Under the pieces are notes generated by a model, which was given only the letters and a program-made list of their open reading frames with translations, was not told the origin of the DNA and searched no databases. A stretch of DNA of 64,000 bases, from contig JACKAE010000002.1 in the NCBI GenBank assembly GCA_020635205.1, positions 62,001 to 126,000 of the forward strand, written 5' to 3'. The DNA is from Ignavibacteria bacterium (GTDB lineage: Bacteria; Bacteroidota; Ignavibacteria; OLB7). The translations under genes were made by a program, and so were the position numbers. Shown one piece after another: positions 37,374-45,923 of the stretch (position 1 is the stretch's first letter; each line of letters begins with the position of its first letter).

Positions 37374-39137
37374 CTACTCCACCCCTTCCGAAGAGAGTTG
37401 CGGATCACCCTTCTCCAGTCTCTGCAGCTCAGCCTGCAATGCCTCTATTCGTTTCTTCTGCGCTTCAAGCAATTGTTCGCGGGCTTCGAGTTGTGCCTCA
37501 AGTTGTCGCATGCCGTTCTCCAGGAGGGAGCCGTCATCTGGCTCCCCGATCCCGATCGCCGTCGGCACGTCCGAATCGACACGACCGGCGATTGTGCTGT
37601 CGGTTCCCCACGTCAGGGTAATGGTGTCGCCGTTGATAGCGGCGACTTCCAGAACCTGATTGACTTGCGTCGGCTTTGTCGCCGGAAGGATATAGGCGAT
37701 CGTATCGCCGAGGGGAGGAGCTTCAAATGATGTATAGTTGGTGGAGTTCGGGAAGCCCCCGCTTCCCGTGTTCGCTTCATAGAATCGGATCTGACTTGCA
37801 GTACCGTTGTTGTTCGCCAACCACAGATCGGTGTTGCCGAAGACCGCTACGTTGGATTCCGAGATGGTCATATCGTTGCTGCCGGCATTGGCAAGGAATC
37901 CGAAGCTCCTGTCCGCGATGAGGGACAATCCTCTGCCGCCCGGTATCACCGAATACGTTCCATCGATAACGTTTCCCTCTCCACCCCCGATCGTTGAGTA
38001 ATCGGCATCCGTGCGGAGAATGTTCAACCATCCTCCCGCGATCGTGCCGTACTGTACATCGCTCTGGATACCATTCTGACGTCCTCCTCCAATCGAGGAC
38101 CAGCCGGAATTGAGGCCGATATTGTTTCCTCGTCCTCCCCCGATGGTGGTATAGTCGGCGTCGATGTTAACATTGTTTGACCGTCCCCCACTTATCGTGG
38201 CATAATCGGCACTGTCTCTGATGTTGTTCCCGATACCACCCCCGATGGTCGAAAACCGGGCCGAATCCCATATGACGTTCCCTTCGCCTCCCCCTATCGT
38301 GCCGTGATGCGCGCCCAACTCAACCAGGTTGTTGTATCCCCCGCCTATCGTGGCATAATCGGCACCGGACCGAATCCGGTTTTCCACTCCGCCACCGATG
38401 GTAGCCCGCGAGGCGCCCGAGTCGATAGCGTTCAGATATCCTCCTCCTATCGTGGAGTACTCTGCCCAGATGCCGATGGTATTCTCTCGTCCCGCTCCAA
38501 TCATGGCATACCGGGCATTGGTGTCGATCGTGTTGAGTGCTCCTCCTCCAATAGTCGCATAGATTGCACTGTCGCGGATGGCGTTGGAGAATCCTCCACT
38601 AATTGTGGAGTGATCGGCACTTGGAGCGATGCTGTTGTTTTGTCCCCCACCGATGACACTGTAATCGCTTGCGGCCACCTCAGTCACGGCACTTCGCGAA
38701 ATCTGAAGATCGATTGCGTCCAGTCCGCGCGCATTTCCACCCGGATCACGTTGCAGGCTCCCGTTCTCGTTCAAGATCAGCGAGTTGGCGATTGTCCCGC
38801 TCCCGCCCCGCACCTGGATCTGAACTGCTGTGCTGTCCGTTGTTCCGAGAAAGTTGGTGCCCGGCACGGTTCCACCGTTGCCGCCGAGCCGCCAGAATCC
38901 CGCACTTCCAGATGACAGCATGAACTCCGCCGTTCCCGAACCGGGATCGGGTATCGTGAGGACAAGATTCTGCGACAGGGTGGGGGAGGCCTGTATCGTA
39001 ATCGTGTTGACTGTGGAGTCGGTTCCGGCGTCGTCGAGGACAAGGCGTTCTGCACGTACGTCGCGATCCTGCCCATGCAGATCGGTGGTCACGATCAACA
39101 GGGGGAGGAGGGAGATGAAGAATAAGCTCGGTTTCAT
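37374..39137 (-). CDS. Surface protein with 17-residue head repeats, type B (single copy between modules)
   Basis: A 587-residue protein started at the internal methionine that gives the signal peptide MKPSLFFISLLPLLIVTTDL, cleaved near LHGQ (an upstream ATG at 39161 adds eight residues). It again has 15 head repeats (SVIGGGQNNSIAPSADH, ATIGGGVENRIRSGADY, STIGGGIGNNIRDSADY), with a shortened fourteenth (STIGGGEGNVIDGTY) and an end unit SVIPGG. After the beta domain it has the coiled coil LENGMRQLEAQLEAREQLLEAQ. It has no regulatory block of the kind found upstream of the two pairs and begins 81 bases after the stop of the type A gene, so it may be read through from that module. Confidence 0.77.
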   Translation of the reverse strand: MKPSLFFISLLPLLIVTTDLHGQDRDVRAERLVLDDAGTDSTVNTITIQASPTLSQNLVLTIPDPGSGTAEFMLSSGSAGFWRLGGNGGTVPGTNFLGTTDSTAVQIQVRGGSGTIANSLILNENGSLQRDPGGNARGLDAIDLQISRSAVTEVAASDYSVIGGGQNNSIAPSADHSTISGGFSNAIRDSAIYATIGGGALNTIDTNARYAMIGAGRENTIGIWAEYSTIGGGYLNAIDSGASRATIGGGVENRIRSGADYATIGGGYNNLVELGAHHGTIGGGEGNVIWDSARFSTIGGGIGNNIRDSADYATISGGRSNNVNIDADYTTIGGGRGNNIGLNSGWSSIGGGRQNGIQSDVQYGTIAGGWLNILRTDADYSTIGGGEGNVIDGTYSVIPGGRGLSLIADRSFGFLANAGSNDMTISESNVAVFGNTDLWLANNNGTASQIRFYEANTGSGGFPNSTNYTSFEAPPLGDTIAYILPATKPTQVNQVLEVAAINGDTITLTWGTDSTIAGRVDSDVPTAIGIGEPDDGSLLENGMRQLEAQLEAREQLLEAQKKRIEALQAELQRLEKGDPQLSSEGVE

Positions 39138-39218
39138 ACTCATCACGTTCATTCTGTTCATAATGAATTATTCAGATCAAAAGAGGTCTGAGTCACAATC
39201 GCGCCGCCGAACCCACTC

Positions 39219-40982
39219 TCAGCGATCAACCTTTTCCTCTTTCAATGCACTCACTCTGGTCTCCAGGGCCTTCAGCTTCTGTTCCTGCGCTTCGAACCGA
39301 CGTTCCTGTTCCTCGTACTGCGCCTCAAGCTTCCCCATACGACTCTCCAGACGAGAATTGCCGTCCGGTTTCGCTATCGAAGCAGGCGGGTCGTCAATAC
39401 GGTGAGCGGAGACCGTGTCGTCGGCTTTCCATGTAAGGGTGATCGTATCTCCATTGATTGCCGAAACGGCCAGAACCTGATCGGCACCAGTCGGTATGGT
39501 TGCCGGGAGGATATACTGGATGGTATCGGAAAGAGCCGGTGCTTCGAACGACGTGAAGTGAGCCGAACCGGGAAAGGCTCCCGTTGTGTCGTATGCCTCA
39601 AACAGGCACAACCGGCTTGGGCGGCTGTTGTTGTTCGCCAGCCACAGGTTGGCGTTGCCGAAGACTGCAACATCGGATTCAGCGATGTTCATGCTTCCTC
39701 CGTTTGCGAGGAACCCGAAGCTCTCGCCCCCGTTGAGTGTCAGCGACCTTCCGCCGGGTACAACCGAGTTCGAGCGTTCTACTTGATTAGAGCCTCCTCC
39801 GCCGACCGTGCTGTTTGCCCCATTCCCACCGATTTTCTGTTTTGAGCCTCCCCCCACCGTTGCATAGATGACATTACTGGTCCCCGCCCCTGGCCCGATG
39901 ACGTGTTCCCTTCCTCCGCCAACCGTGACATAGCTTTCTGATAACGCGGTCCTTCTTTGAATCCAGGTAAAGTAACCCCCTCTGATAGTTGCACTCGCGC
40001 ATCCAAGACCAATGACGTTGCGGAACCCGCCCCCGAGCGTCGCTTCATCGCAGTAATCTTCGATCACGTGGCCCTCTCCTCCGCCCATGACAGCATCGTC
40101 TGATCCGATCATCAGATTGTCCTTGCCCCCCATGATAACATTGTAGTTAGCACTGGAGCCTGAGGTACCGATCACGTTCGACTCTCCACCAGAGATCGTT
40201 GACAGATTGCTACGGAGGAGCCTATTTACTCCTCCACCACCGATCCTCCCGAACTGTCCGATATCGATAATGTTGGACTGGCCGCCGCCGATTGCCGCAT
40301 ACTCGCCAGTGGAGTCGATACGGTTCCCGCCTCCTCCGCCGACCACGCCATACTGCGCACCCGCGATGCGGCCGCTCAACCCGCCCCCGATCGTCGCGGC
40401 CACGCTCCTCGCCGAATTGCCTCTCCCACCCCGTATCGTCGAACGTGTTCCGCTTGTTTCCGTCATGCCGTTGTTCTCACCACCGGCGATGACACTATAA
40501 TTGCTGACCGCTACCTCCGTCGCCCCACTACGGGCAATCTGAAGGTCAACGGCGTTTGCTCCTCGCACATTTCCTCCCGAATCCCGCTGCACGCTCCCGT
40601 TCTCGTTCAGGGTCAGTGAGTTGGCAACAGTCCCGCTTCCTCCCTGTACCTGGATCGCAAATGCCTTGCTGTCCGTGGTTCCAAGAAAGTGCGTGCCGGG
40701 TATCGTTCCACTGTTGCCGTCAAGGTCCCAGAACCCCTGTATTCCGCCCCCCGAAGAAGTCAACATGAACTCCGCTGTTCCAGTGCCGGGATCGGGTATG
40801 GTCAGGACAAGGTTCTGCGGCAGCGTTGAGGAAGTCTGTATCATCACGGTGTTGACTGTGGAGTCGGCCCCGTTGTCATCAAGGACGAGGCGTTGCGCGC
40901 GGATGTCCCGTCCCTGTGCGTGCATATTGACGGTCACGGCAACGAACGCCAGGGTAAGTACCAGAGCAAAACTCTTTCTCAT
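39219..40982 (-). CDS. Surface protein with YadA-like head repeats, type A
   Basis: A 587-residue protein, started at the internal methionine giving MRKSFALVLTLAFVAVTVNM (signal peptide, cleaved near MHAQ). Upstream methionines at 41006 and 41039 are possible; the latter overlaps the end of the preceding B gene by 11 bases. It shares the type A signature of the gene at 34371: STIRGGRGN near the start of the repeats, ATIRGGYFTWIQRR in the middle, and RIDDPPASIAKPDGNSRL before the coiled coil LESRMGKLEAQYEEQERRFEAQ. Repeat lengths are irregular. The last unit is SVVPGGRSLTL. Second gene of the upstream B-A pair. Confidence 0.75.
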   Translation of the reverse strand: MRKSFALVLTLAFVAVTVNMHAQGRDIRAQRLVLDDNGADSTVNTVMIQTSSTLPQNLVLTIPDPGTGTAEFMLTSSGGGIQGFWDLDGNSGTIPGTHFLGTTDSKAFAIQVQGGSGTVANSLTLNENGSVQRDSGGNVRGANAVDLQIARSGATEVAVSNYSVIAGGENNGMTETSGTRSTIRGGRGNSARSVAATIGGGLSGRIAGAQYGVVGGGGGNRIDSTGEYAAIGGGQSNIIDIGQFGRIGGGGVNRLLRSNLSTISGGESNVIGTSGSSANYNVIMGGKDNLMIGSDDAVMGGGEGHVIEDYCDEATLGGGFRNVIGLGCASATIRGGYFTWIQRRTALSESYVTVGGGREHVIGPGAGTSNVIYATVGGGSKQKIGGNGANSTVGGGGSNQVERSNSVVPGGRSLTLNGGESFGFLANGGSMNIAESDVAVFGNANLWLANNNSRPSRLCLFEAYDTTGAFPGSAHFTSFEAPALSDTIQYILPATIPTGADQVLAVSAINGDTITLTWKADDTVSAHRIDDPPASIAKPDGNSRLESRMGKLEAQYEEQERRFEAQEQKLKALETRVSALKEEKVDR

Positions 40983-41028
40983 TCTATTCACTGTCTGATT
41001 GTTCATTGAGATCATGGCCTTGAATCCT

Positions 41029-42825
41029 CTATTCCGCACTCTGCACGTTGACGTTCTCCTTCGATTCGATCCCTTCCGAAGTAGGTACAGCCCCTTGCTG
41101 TTTCAGCCACTGCATCTCGGTATCCAATGTCTCTATCCACTTCATCTGCGCTTCACGTAGTTGCTCTCCGGCCCCGAGTTGTGCCGCAAGTTTTCTCATA
41201 CGACTCTCTACATCGGAACCATCGTCCGGCGCCGCAATCGCCGAGGGTATGTCTGAGCCGTCACGACCGGCTGTCGTGTTATCGGTCCCCCATGTCAGGG
41301 TAACAATGTCGCCGTTGACGGAAGAGACTTTCAGCACCTCGCCGGCCTGCGTAGGCTTTGATGCCGGAAGGACATACTCGATCGTATCGCCAAGGGGCGG
41401 AGCCTCAAACGATATATAGTAATCCGTACTCGGGAACGGTCCGGTGGTGGAATTTGATTCGTAGAAGCGGATCTGACTTGGGGTTCCTGTGTTGTTTGCC
41501 AGCCAGAGATTTGCGTTGCCGAAGATTGCGACATCGGATTCCGAAATGGTCATATCGTTGCTGTCGGCGTTGGCGAGGAATCCGAAGCTGCGGTCGGCAT
41601 TAAGGGTTAGTCCTCTGCCGCCCGGTATGACTGAACTTTGACCATCGATGTTGTTTGCCCATCCCCCACCTATCGTTGAGTAATCGGCGTCCGCCTGGAC
41701 ATTATTGGACCGCCCTCCGCCGATGGTCGCGTACTCTGCGCTGTCATGGATAACGTTGGAACGTCCTCCCCCTATCATAGAATACGCGGCCGAGGGTTTT
41801 ACCTCGTTGTTCCTCCCTCCACCTATCGTCGCATAATCGGCACCCGACCTGATATAGTTAAAAAGTCCACCGGTTAACGTGGCATACTCGGTATTGGCGT
41901 AGATTCGGTTGGCATCCCCCCCACTAATCGTTGAATACCGGGCAGCGTTGTCTATTCTGTTGCCACCTCCTCCACCGATCGTCCCATGATCCGTTCCCCT
42001 CCCGATTGTGTTCCCCGTTCCCCCGCCGATTGTAGAGTTATGGGAGCCGGAACCAACAAGGTTTATCGATCCTCCTCCAATCGTCGCATGAAGGGTTGTA
42101 CTGTCGATGTCGTGAATTCTTCCGCCCGATATCGTCGAGTAGTCGGCCCCAGCGCCCGCGGTATTTTGTTGTCCGCCACTGATCGCAACGTACTGGGCAT
42201 TCGTGTCGATCGTGTTGTCCCTTCCGCCCCCTATCGTCCCGTAGTCTGCCCCATCACGGATGGCGTTGTTCCACCCTCCACCGATCGTCGAGTGATCGGC
42301 ACTTGGAGCAATGCCGTTCTTTTCACCTCCTCCAATAAGGCCATACGGACCGGCTGCCACCTGCGTCACTGCATTGCGCGCAATTTGAAGATCAACCGCG
42401 TCCGCTCCCCGCTCATCTCCCGCAGAATCTTGACTAAGGCTCCCATTCTCGTTCAGGATCAACGAATTGGCGATCGTTCCACTCCCGCCTCGTACCTGGA
42501 GCTGCAAGGCCGTACTGTCGGTAGTTCCGAGAAAATCGGTGCCCGGTATCGTTCCACTGTTGCCGCCAAGCCGCCAGGAGTTCAATCCTCCGCTCCCTGT
42601 GGTCAGCATGAACTCTGCTGTGCCGGTGCCGGGATCGGGTATTGTCAGGATGACATTCTGCAGCAGGGTTGGAGAGGCCCGTATCGTGACAATGTTGGTT
42701 GTAGAGTCGCTCCCGTTATCATCGAGGACGAGGCGTTCAGCCCGCAGGTCTCGCTCTTGCGCGTGCAGATCGGTTGCCACAACAAACAGGGAGAGGAGGG
42801 CTACGAAGAAAAAGCTCTGTTTCAT
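41029..42825 (-). CDS. Surface protein with 17-residue head repeats, type B (first gene of the array)
   Basis: A 598-residue protein, started at ATG 42825 (MKQSFFFVALLSLFVVATDL, cleaved near LHAQ); the open frame continues to 42945 but without signal character. It has 15 repeats of 17 residues (STIGGGWNNAIRDGADY, GTIGGGRDNTIDTNAQY, STIGGGTGNTIGRGTDH), a short fourteenth and SVIPGGRGLTL at the end. The beta domain (RSFGFLANADSND, DVAIFGNANLWLANNTG) and a shorter coiled coil (VESRMRKLAAQLGAGEQLREAQ) follow; the tail ESKENVNVQSAE resembles the tail of the B gene at 36183. The regulatory block at 43007-43075 is 180 bases upstream. Confidence 0.78.
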   Translation of the reverse strand: MKQSFFFVALLSLFVVATDLHAQERDLRAERLVLDDNGSDSTTNIVTIRASPTLLQNVILTIPDPGTGTAEFMLTTGSGGLNSWRLGGNSGTIPGTDFLGTTDSTALQLQVRGGSGTIANSLILNENGSLSQDSAGDERGADAVDLQIARNAVTQVAAGPYGLIGGGEKNGIAPSADHSTIGGGWNNAIRDGADYGTIGGGRDNTIDTNAQYVAISGGQQNTAGAGADYSTISGGRIHDIDSTTLHATIGGGSINLVGSGSHNSTIGGGTGNTIGRGTDHGTIGGGGGNRIDNAARYSTISGGDANRIYANTEYATLTGGLFNYIRSGADYATIGGGRNNEVKPSAAYSMIGGGRSNVIHDSAEYATIGGGRSNNVQADADYSTIGGGWANNIDGQSSVIPGGRGLTLNADRSFGFLANADSNDMTISESDVAIFGNANLWLANNTGTPSQIRFYESNSTTGPFPSTDYYISFEAPPLGDTIEYVLPASKPTQAGEVLKVSSVNGDIVTLTWGTDNTTAGRDGSDIPSAIAAPDDGSDVESRMRKLAAQLGAGEQLREAQMKWIETLDTEMQWLKQQGAVPTSEGIESKENVNVQSAE

Positions 42826-43006
42826 TCTATTCACAATACCATTAGTGTGGATCACAGGATGTGCATGAATCTCAGTCAAACTGCTGTATGCTTTTTCAGC
42901 ATCAGAATATCCTCTCTGGTTGCCACCTGACCGTTTGCATCTCATTTCTGAAAATGAGAACTATGGTGGGACGTAGGAAGGAGGAATTCTCTTCCTACCG
43001 AACCTG

Positions 43007-43075
43007 AAGTATATCCAAGTTCACAGGGTCATGCAAACACAATACTTGGTACAATTTCTGCTCATTTTGTACCAA
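43007..43075 (-). promoter_or_regulatory. Conserved regulatory block, copy 1, with inverted repeat
   Basis: AAGTATATC (43007-43015), then ATGCAAACA (43031-43039), then TTGGTACAA (43046-43054) pairing with TTGTACCAA (43067-43075). The offset from AAGTATATC to GGTACAA is 41 bases, exactly as in the copy at 36258. The gap between the two arms differs: the arm starts are 20 bases apart here and 16 in the other copy. That argues for a duplicated promoter region in which the arms may be separate half-sites. Confidence 0.6.
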
Positions 43076-43167
43076 CGCGAACAAAAGTGGAAGATGTAGT
43101 TCTAACCGGATGCTATGGTTGTAGTTTGATGGGGAGCTGTGAGAACGGGAGAGTAGTTTTCTCCCAG

Positions 43168-43212
43168 AAAAGAAAACGGGACTAACTCCACGTTTCCGGA
43201 GTCAGTCCCGTT
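43168..43212 (-). terminator. Terminator after tRNA-Gln
   Basis: On the minus strand an imperfect 17-bp stem (AACGGGACTGACTCC paired with GGAGTTAGTCCCGTT) follows the tRNA 3' end at once and runs into TTCTTTTC. It is a normal Rho-independent stop for a tRNA unit. Confidence 0.75.
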
Positions 43213-43287
43213 TGGTTGCCCGACAAGGACTCGAACCTCGACTAACAGAACCAAAATCTGCTGTGCTGCCGATTACACCATCGGGCA
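43213..43287 (-). tRNA. tRNA-Gln (anticodon TTG)
   Basis: The minus strand folds into a full cloverleaf. The acceptor arms are TGCCCGA (43281-43287) and TCGGGCA (43217-43223), the anticodon stem is GCAGA/TCTGT, and the loop TTTTGGT shows anticodon TTG. The T arm is CGAGGTTCGAGTCCTTG. The discriminator base A is followed by an encoded CCA (43213-43215). The weak U1-A72 first pair is a hallmark of glutamine tRNAs. Confidence 0.95.
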
Positions 43288-43415
43288 ATACTTCACTGAA
43301 AGTGAAGAGGATTGATTCTTTGTAGAATCAACTCGGCTGCAAAAATACATAACCTGAGAAAATCTCCAGCAGTTGTGAGATTTTCTCACATTCTCATCAC
43401 AGCTGGTCTATCCCG

Positions 43416-44702
43416 TTAGTGTTGTACGACAATCTGCTTGATGTGAGTCTCTTCGTCAGAAGAAACTCGAAGCAGATATGTTCCTGTGCTCAACTTGTCG
43501 ATTGGCAACTTGAATAGATGGGATCCAGGGTCGAGGTCTCGATCCAGTCTGATACCGAGACTCCGTCCTTGCAGATCGAGTAACTCCAGACGGATTGGAC
43601 TTGAGAAGGGGAGTTCTACGGAGACTTGCAGGTCGTTGGCTGCCGGATTGGGATAGAGATGAATAGCAAGTCCCGACGCGGGGAGGTTGTGATTAGCCGT
43701 AGTACCTGAGACCCCATCGTTCTTTTCGGTCTCCTTCAGATCGTCACACCGATCAACCTTGATTGCAACGGAAACGCTCTGCTCGGGGCATCCGCTGCCA
43801 TCGGAGACCAGAGCACTGTATTTGCCCGAACGATAGAGGGTAATGCTTTCGGTTCTCTCTCCAGTTGACCAATGTACGAAAGGATAGCAACCGACTGACA
43901 ACGTGGCTTTCTCTCGATTACAGGGGTCAATGTTGACTGTAATGTATGGTTCGGGGGCTGGCATGTCCTTCGTCCAGCCATTTTCATGAAAGAGTGCTTC
44001 AATTTCAGATTCGTTCAGAAGGCGATTGTAGAGGGCAACATCATCGATTACCCCGGTGAAGAACCGGTCTCTGTTTCTCTCAGTGCCGATGAACAGGGGA
44101 GTCGGATCGTAGCGTGAGACGTTCAGATCTCCTCGCCGCTCATAATACTGCTGCCAGGTGTTCACTTCTACTCCATCAATGTAGAGCGTGATGGCATTTA
44201 TCTTTGGTGAGACAGAGACGGTAACCATGTGCCATTGTCCGTCATTCAGTTCTCCAGCAGCACGGCGCTCATCCGACCAGTTTCCGTCGTCCCCGATCTG
44301 CGTAGTAAACGTGCTGCCGCTCGCGATGTGAAGCTGATAGCCGGGGTAGGGGTTGACCGCCGGGCCTTTGCAGACAATGCCGGCATACTCAGGCTGGCTC
44401 TTACAGAATTTGACCCAGGAGTTGATCGTGAAATCATGTCTGCCGAAACTCAGGGCACTGTGGTGCGGGATGCGAATGTAGTCGTGCTCTGTTCCGTTGA
44501 AGGCATAGGCACTCTCGCAGTTTCCGAAGCGATCGAGGGTGAGCGTTGCTCCGTATACGGTTCCGTTATGTCCGTTGCCAGTTGCATCCTCTGCATTTCC
44601 GTTGAAGGGATAGAAGGCAACTGGTTGCTGAGCTGTAAGCTTTGATGCAGTGACTACGAGCGAAAGCAAGAGTATTGCGGGGGAACGAGTTGAAAAAATC
44701 AT
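43416..44702 (-). CDS. Secreted LamG-domain protein with T9SS sorting domain
   Basis: A 428-residue exported protein. Signal peptide MIFSTRSPAILLLSLVVTAS, cleaved near LTAQ. A LamG/concanavalin-like domain runs over about residues 28-235: VAFYPFNGNAEDATGNGHNG, FGRHDFTINSWVKF, WHMVTVSVSP and FTGVIDDVALYNRLLNESEI. A small Ig-like domain (VNIDPCNREKATLSVGCYPFVHWSTGE) follows at about 250-310. The end is a type A sorting signal (IHLYPNPAANDLQVSVELP, LLDLQGRSLG, LSTGTYLLRVSSDE, IKQIVVQH). It probably binds a glycan at the cell surface; no catalytic residues are seen. Confidence 0.85.
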   Translation of the reverse strand: MIFSTRSPAILLLSLVVTASKLTAQQPVAFYPFNGNAEDATGNGHNGTVYGATLTLDRFGNCESAYAFNGTEHDYIRIPHHSALSFGRHDFTINSWVKFCKSQPEYAGIVCKGPAVNPYPGYQLHIASGSTFTTQIGDDGNWSDERRAAGELNDGQWHMVTVSVSPKINAITLYIDGVEVNTWQQYYERRGDLNVSRYDPTPLFIGTERNRDRFFTGVIDDVALYNRLLNESEIEALFHENGWTKDMPAPEPYITVNIDPCNREKATLSVGCYPFVHWSTGERTESITLYRSGKYSALVSDGSGCPEQSVSVAIKVDRCDDLKETEKNDGVSGTTANHNLPASGLAIHLYPNPAANDLQVSVELPFSSPIRLELLDLQGRSLGIRLDRDLDPGSHLFKLPIDKLSTGTYLLRVSSDEETHIKQIVVQH

Positions 44703-45298
44703 CTTTGTTGCAAGGCTGGAAATTCTAAATGTGGTTTCGGTCTCTTTGTAAAAGACACTTGATTCGGAGAGAGTTCTTACGGGGGGTGATTTTTACCCAG
44801 TCAGGTCATCTGTTGTGAACGTTTGTGTTCCGTCCGCGATAACCAAGTTGAAGATGATTTCGAGATGTTTGCAAAGATGCTTCTATTAGATACCGGCAGA
44901 ATTTTCACTCCACTCTGCTCATGGTGGCAAAGGTTGGTTGTGTTGTCGGAGTCGACGTGTTCCCTCAACAATGGAAGAACTATGTGGATGATTCTTCACG
45001 AAATCGGGAACCGGCGTGACGAATTTGAACATGGGAACGAGGATACTCCCCATCTATACCTAAAAATCTGTTCTCATAACTATTCGGCACGCCGTTTGTG
45101 TAACGTCCCACATAGCTTGTGGTTATTCTACCCAACTACCATTCAATAAAACGACAGCGCGTATAGATAGTATTTGTTCCTCTGTACAAAACGTTTGACA
45201 AACGTGACAGCATAAGCCGGTTTCCCAATAAGTCGGCAGAGACTGTCGAAACGGTTCAGACGAGTTATCACAATCGACAATACACAACGGAGGCACAA
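44703..45298. other. Intergenic region, 596 bp, mostly without recognised features
   Basis: Divergent space between the LamG gene and the small exported protein. It has a perfect inverted repeat ACGTTT-GAC-AAACGT at 45191-45205, about 95 bases before the ATG at 45299. A 108-codon open frame at 44823 has no recognisable motif or good start and is not called. Confidence 0.35.
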
Positions 45299-45769
45299 AT
45301 GAAACGCAATGTCATCGCATCGCTTGGCGCAATTGCCATTCTCTTCACGGCCGCGACAATCACGGCTTCAGCACAGACAGCAGGAGGCTCGGTTCTCGAG
45401 CAGGTATCATATCTCCTGAAAGATTCCTACACGTTCGGCTTTAACAGCAAAGGCTCATCACTAACGCTTCGCAGCAGTGCAACTGGTCAGTCCGGTCTGG
45501 TACTGGAGGCGGTTGATGGATCTGTTCTGATGCACATCTATCTCGGTAATCTTTCCTCAATGTCGAAAGTAGGACAGGAGAAAGCCGTTGAGAAGATCGG
45601 TTTTCTGAACACAACGCTCCCTATCGGAACACTTGTGATTGCCAACGGGGGAGATGTCATGATGGAACACCACATTCCGAACGCTTATGCTGGCCCATCA
45701 GGAATTGCTGCGATGGTTGGAACGATTGCCGCAGAAGCTGCCCGGCAGCGGCTCGCTATCTTTGGATAA
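45299..45769 (+). CDS. Small exported protein of unknown function
   Basis: A 156-residue protein with an excellent ribosome-binding site (GGAGG at 45289-45293) and signal peptide MKRNVIASLGAIAILFTAAT, cleaved near SAQT. The mature part is predicted alpha/beta (LEQVSYLLKDSYTFGFNSKG, LTLRSSATGQSGLVLEAV, VGQEKAVEKIGFLN) and ends in an Ala-rich helix (AAMVGTIAAEAARQRLAIFG). I do not recognise a family. It is followed by a strong hairpin (45886-45923), so it is monocistronic. Confidence 0.65.
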   Translation: MKRNVIASLGAIAILFTAATITASAQTAGGSVLEQVSYLLKDSYTFGFNSKGSSLTLRSSATGQSGLVLEAVDGSVLMHIYLGNLSSMSKVGQEKAVEKIGFLNTTLPIGTLVIANGGDVMMEHHIPNAYAGPSGIAAMVGTIAAEAARQRLAIFG

Positions 45770-45885
45770 GAACTATTGAAGTATGTGAATGAGGGGAGAG
45801 AGCGAACGTCTGATGAACGATGGTGAATAACTCCAGACGCTCTCCCGATGAATAGGTAGGGAATACGTTGGTATTCGGTGAATGA

Positions 45886-45923
45886 AGCGCGGGGAAGATT
45901 TCGATCTTCCCCGCGCTTTTTTT
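45886..45923 (+). terminator. Strong Rho-independent terminator
   Basis: A perfect stem AGCGCGGGGAAGAT (45886-45899) pairs with ATCTTCCCCGCGCT (45904-45917) around a 4-base loop and is followed by seven T (45917-45923). It ends the transcript of the small exported protein before the lipoprotein gene. Confidence 0.85.

Larger units (their letters stand above)
42826..43212. other. Intergenic region upstream of the array, 387 bp
   Basis: Holds the leader of the type B gene, the regulatory block (43007-43075) and the tRNA-Gln terminator (43168-43212). No other gene is visible. Confidence 0.5.

Noticed and set aside
32566..42825. CRISPR array or simple tandem DNA repeat in the GGG-rich region
   Set aside because: The repetition is at protein level with a 51-base period and varied DNA sequence; there are no constant repeats with unique spacers.
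41986..42930. A 314-codon open frame on the plus strand across the type B repeats
   Set aside because: It is antisense to a gene with signal peptide and clear domain structure. The long opposite frame comes from the base pattern of the repeated GGG motif. Similar plus-strand frames at 35212 and 38304 have the same cause.
43213..43287. Reading the tRNA as a different isoacceptor
   Set aside because: The anticodon stem pairs only when the loop is TTTTGGT, which fixes the anticodon as TTG (Gln).
44823..45149. A 108-codon open frame in the divergent space before the small exported protein
   Set aside because: No recognisable motif, no clear ribosome-binding site, and composition unlike the neighbouring genes.
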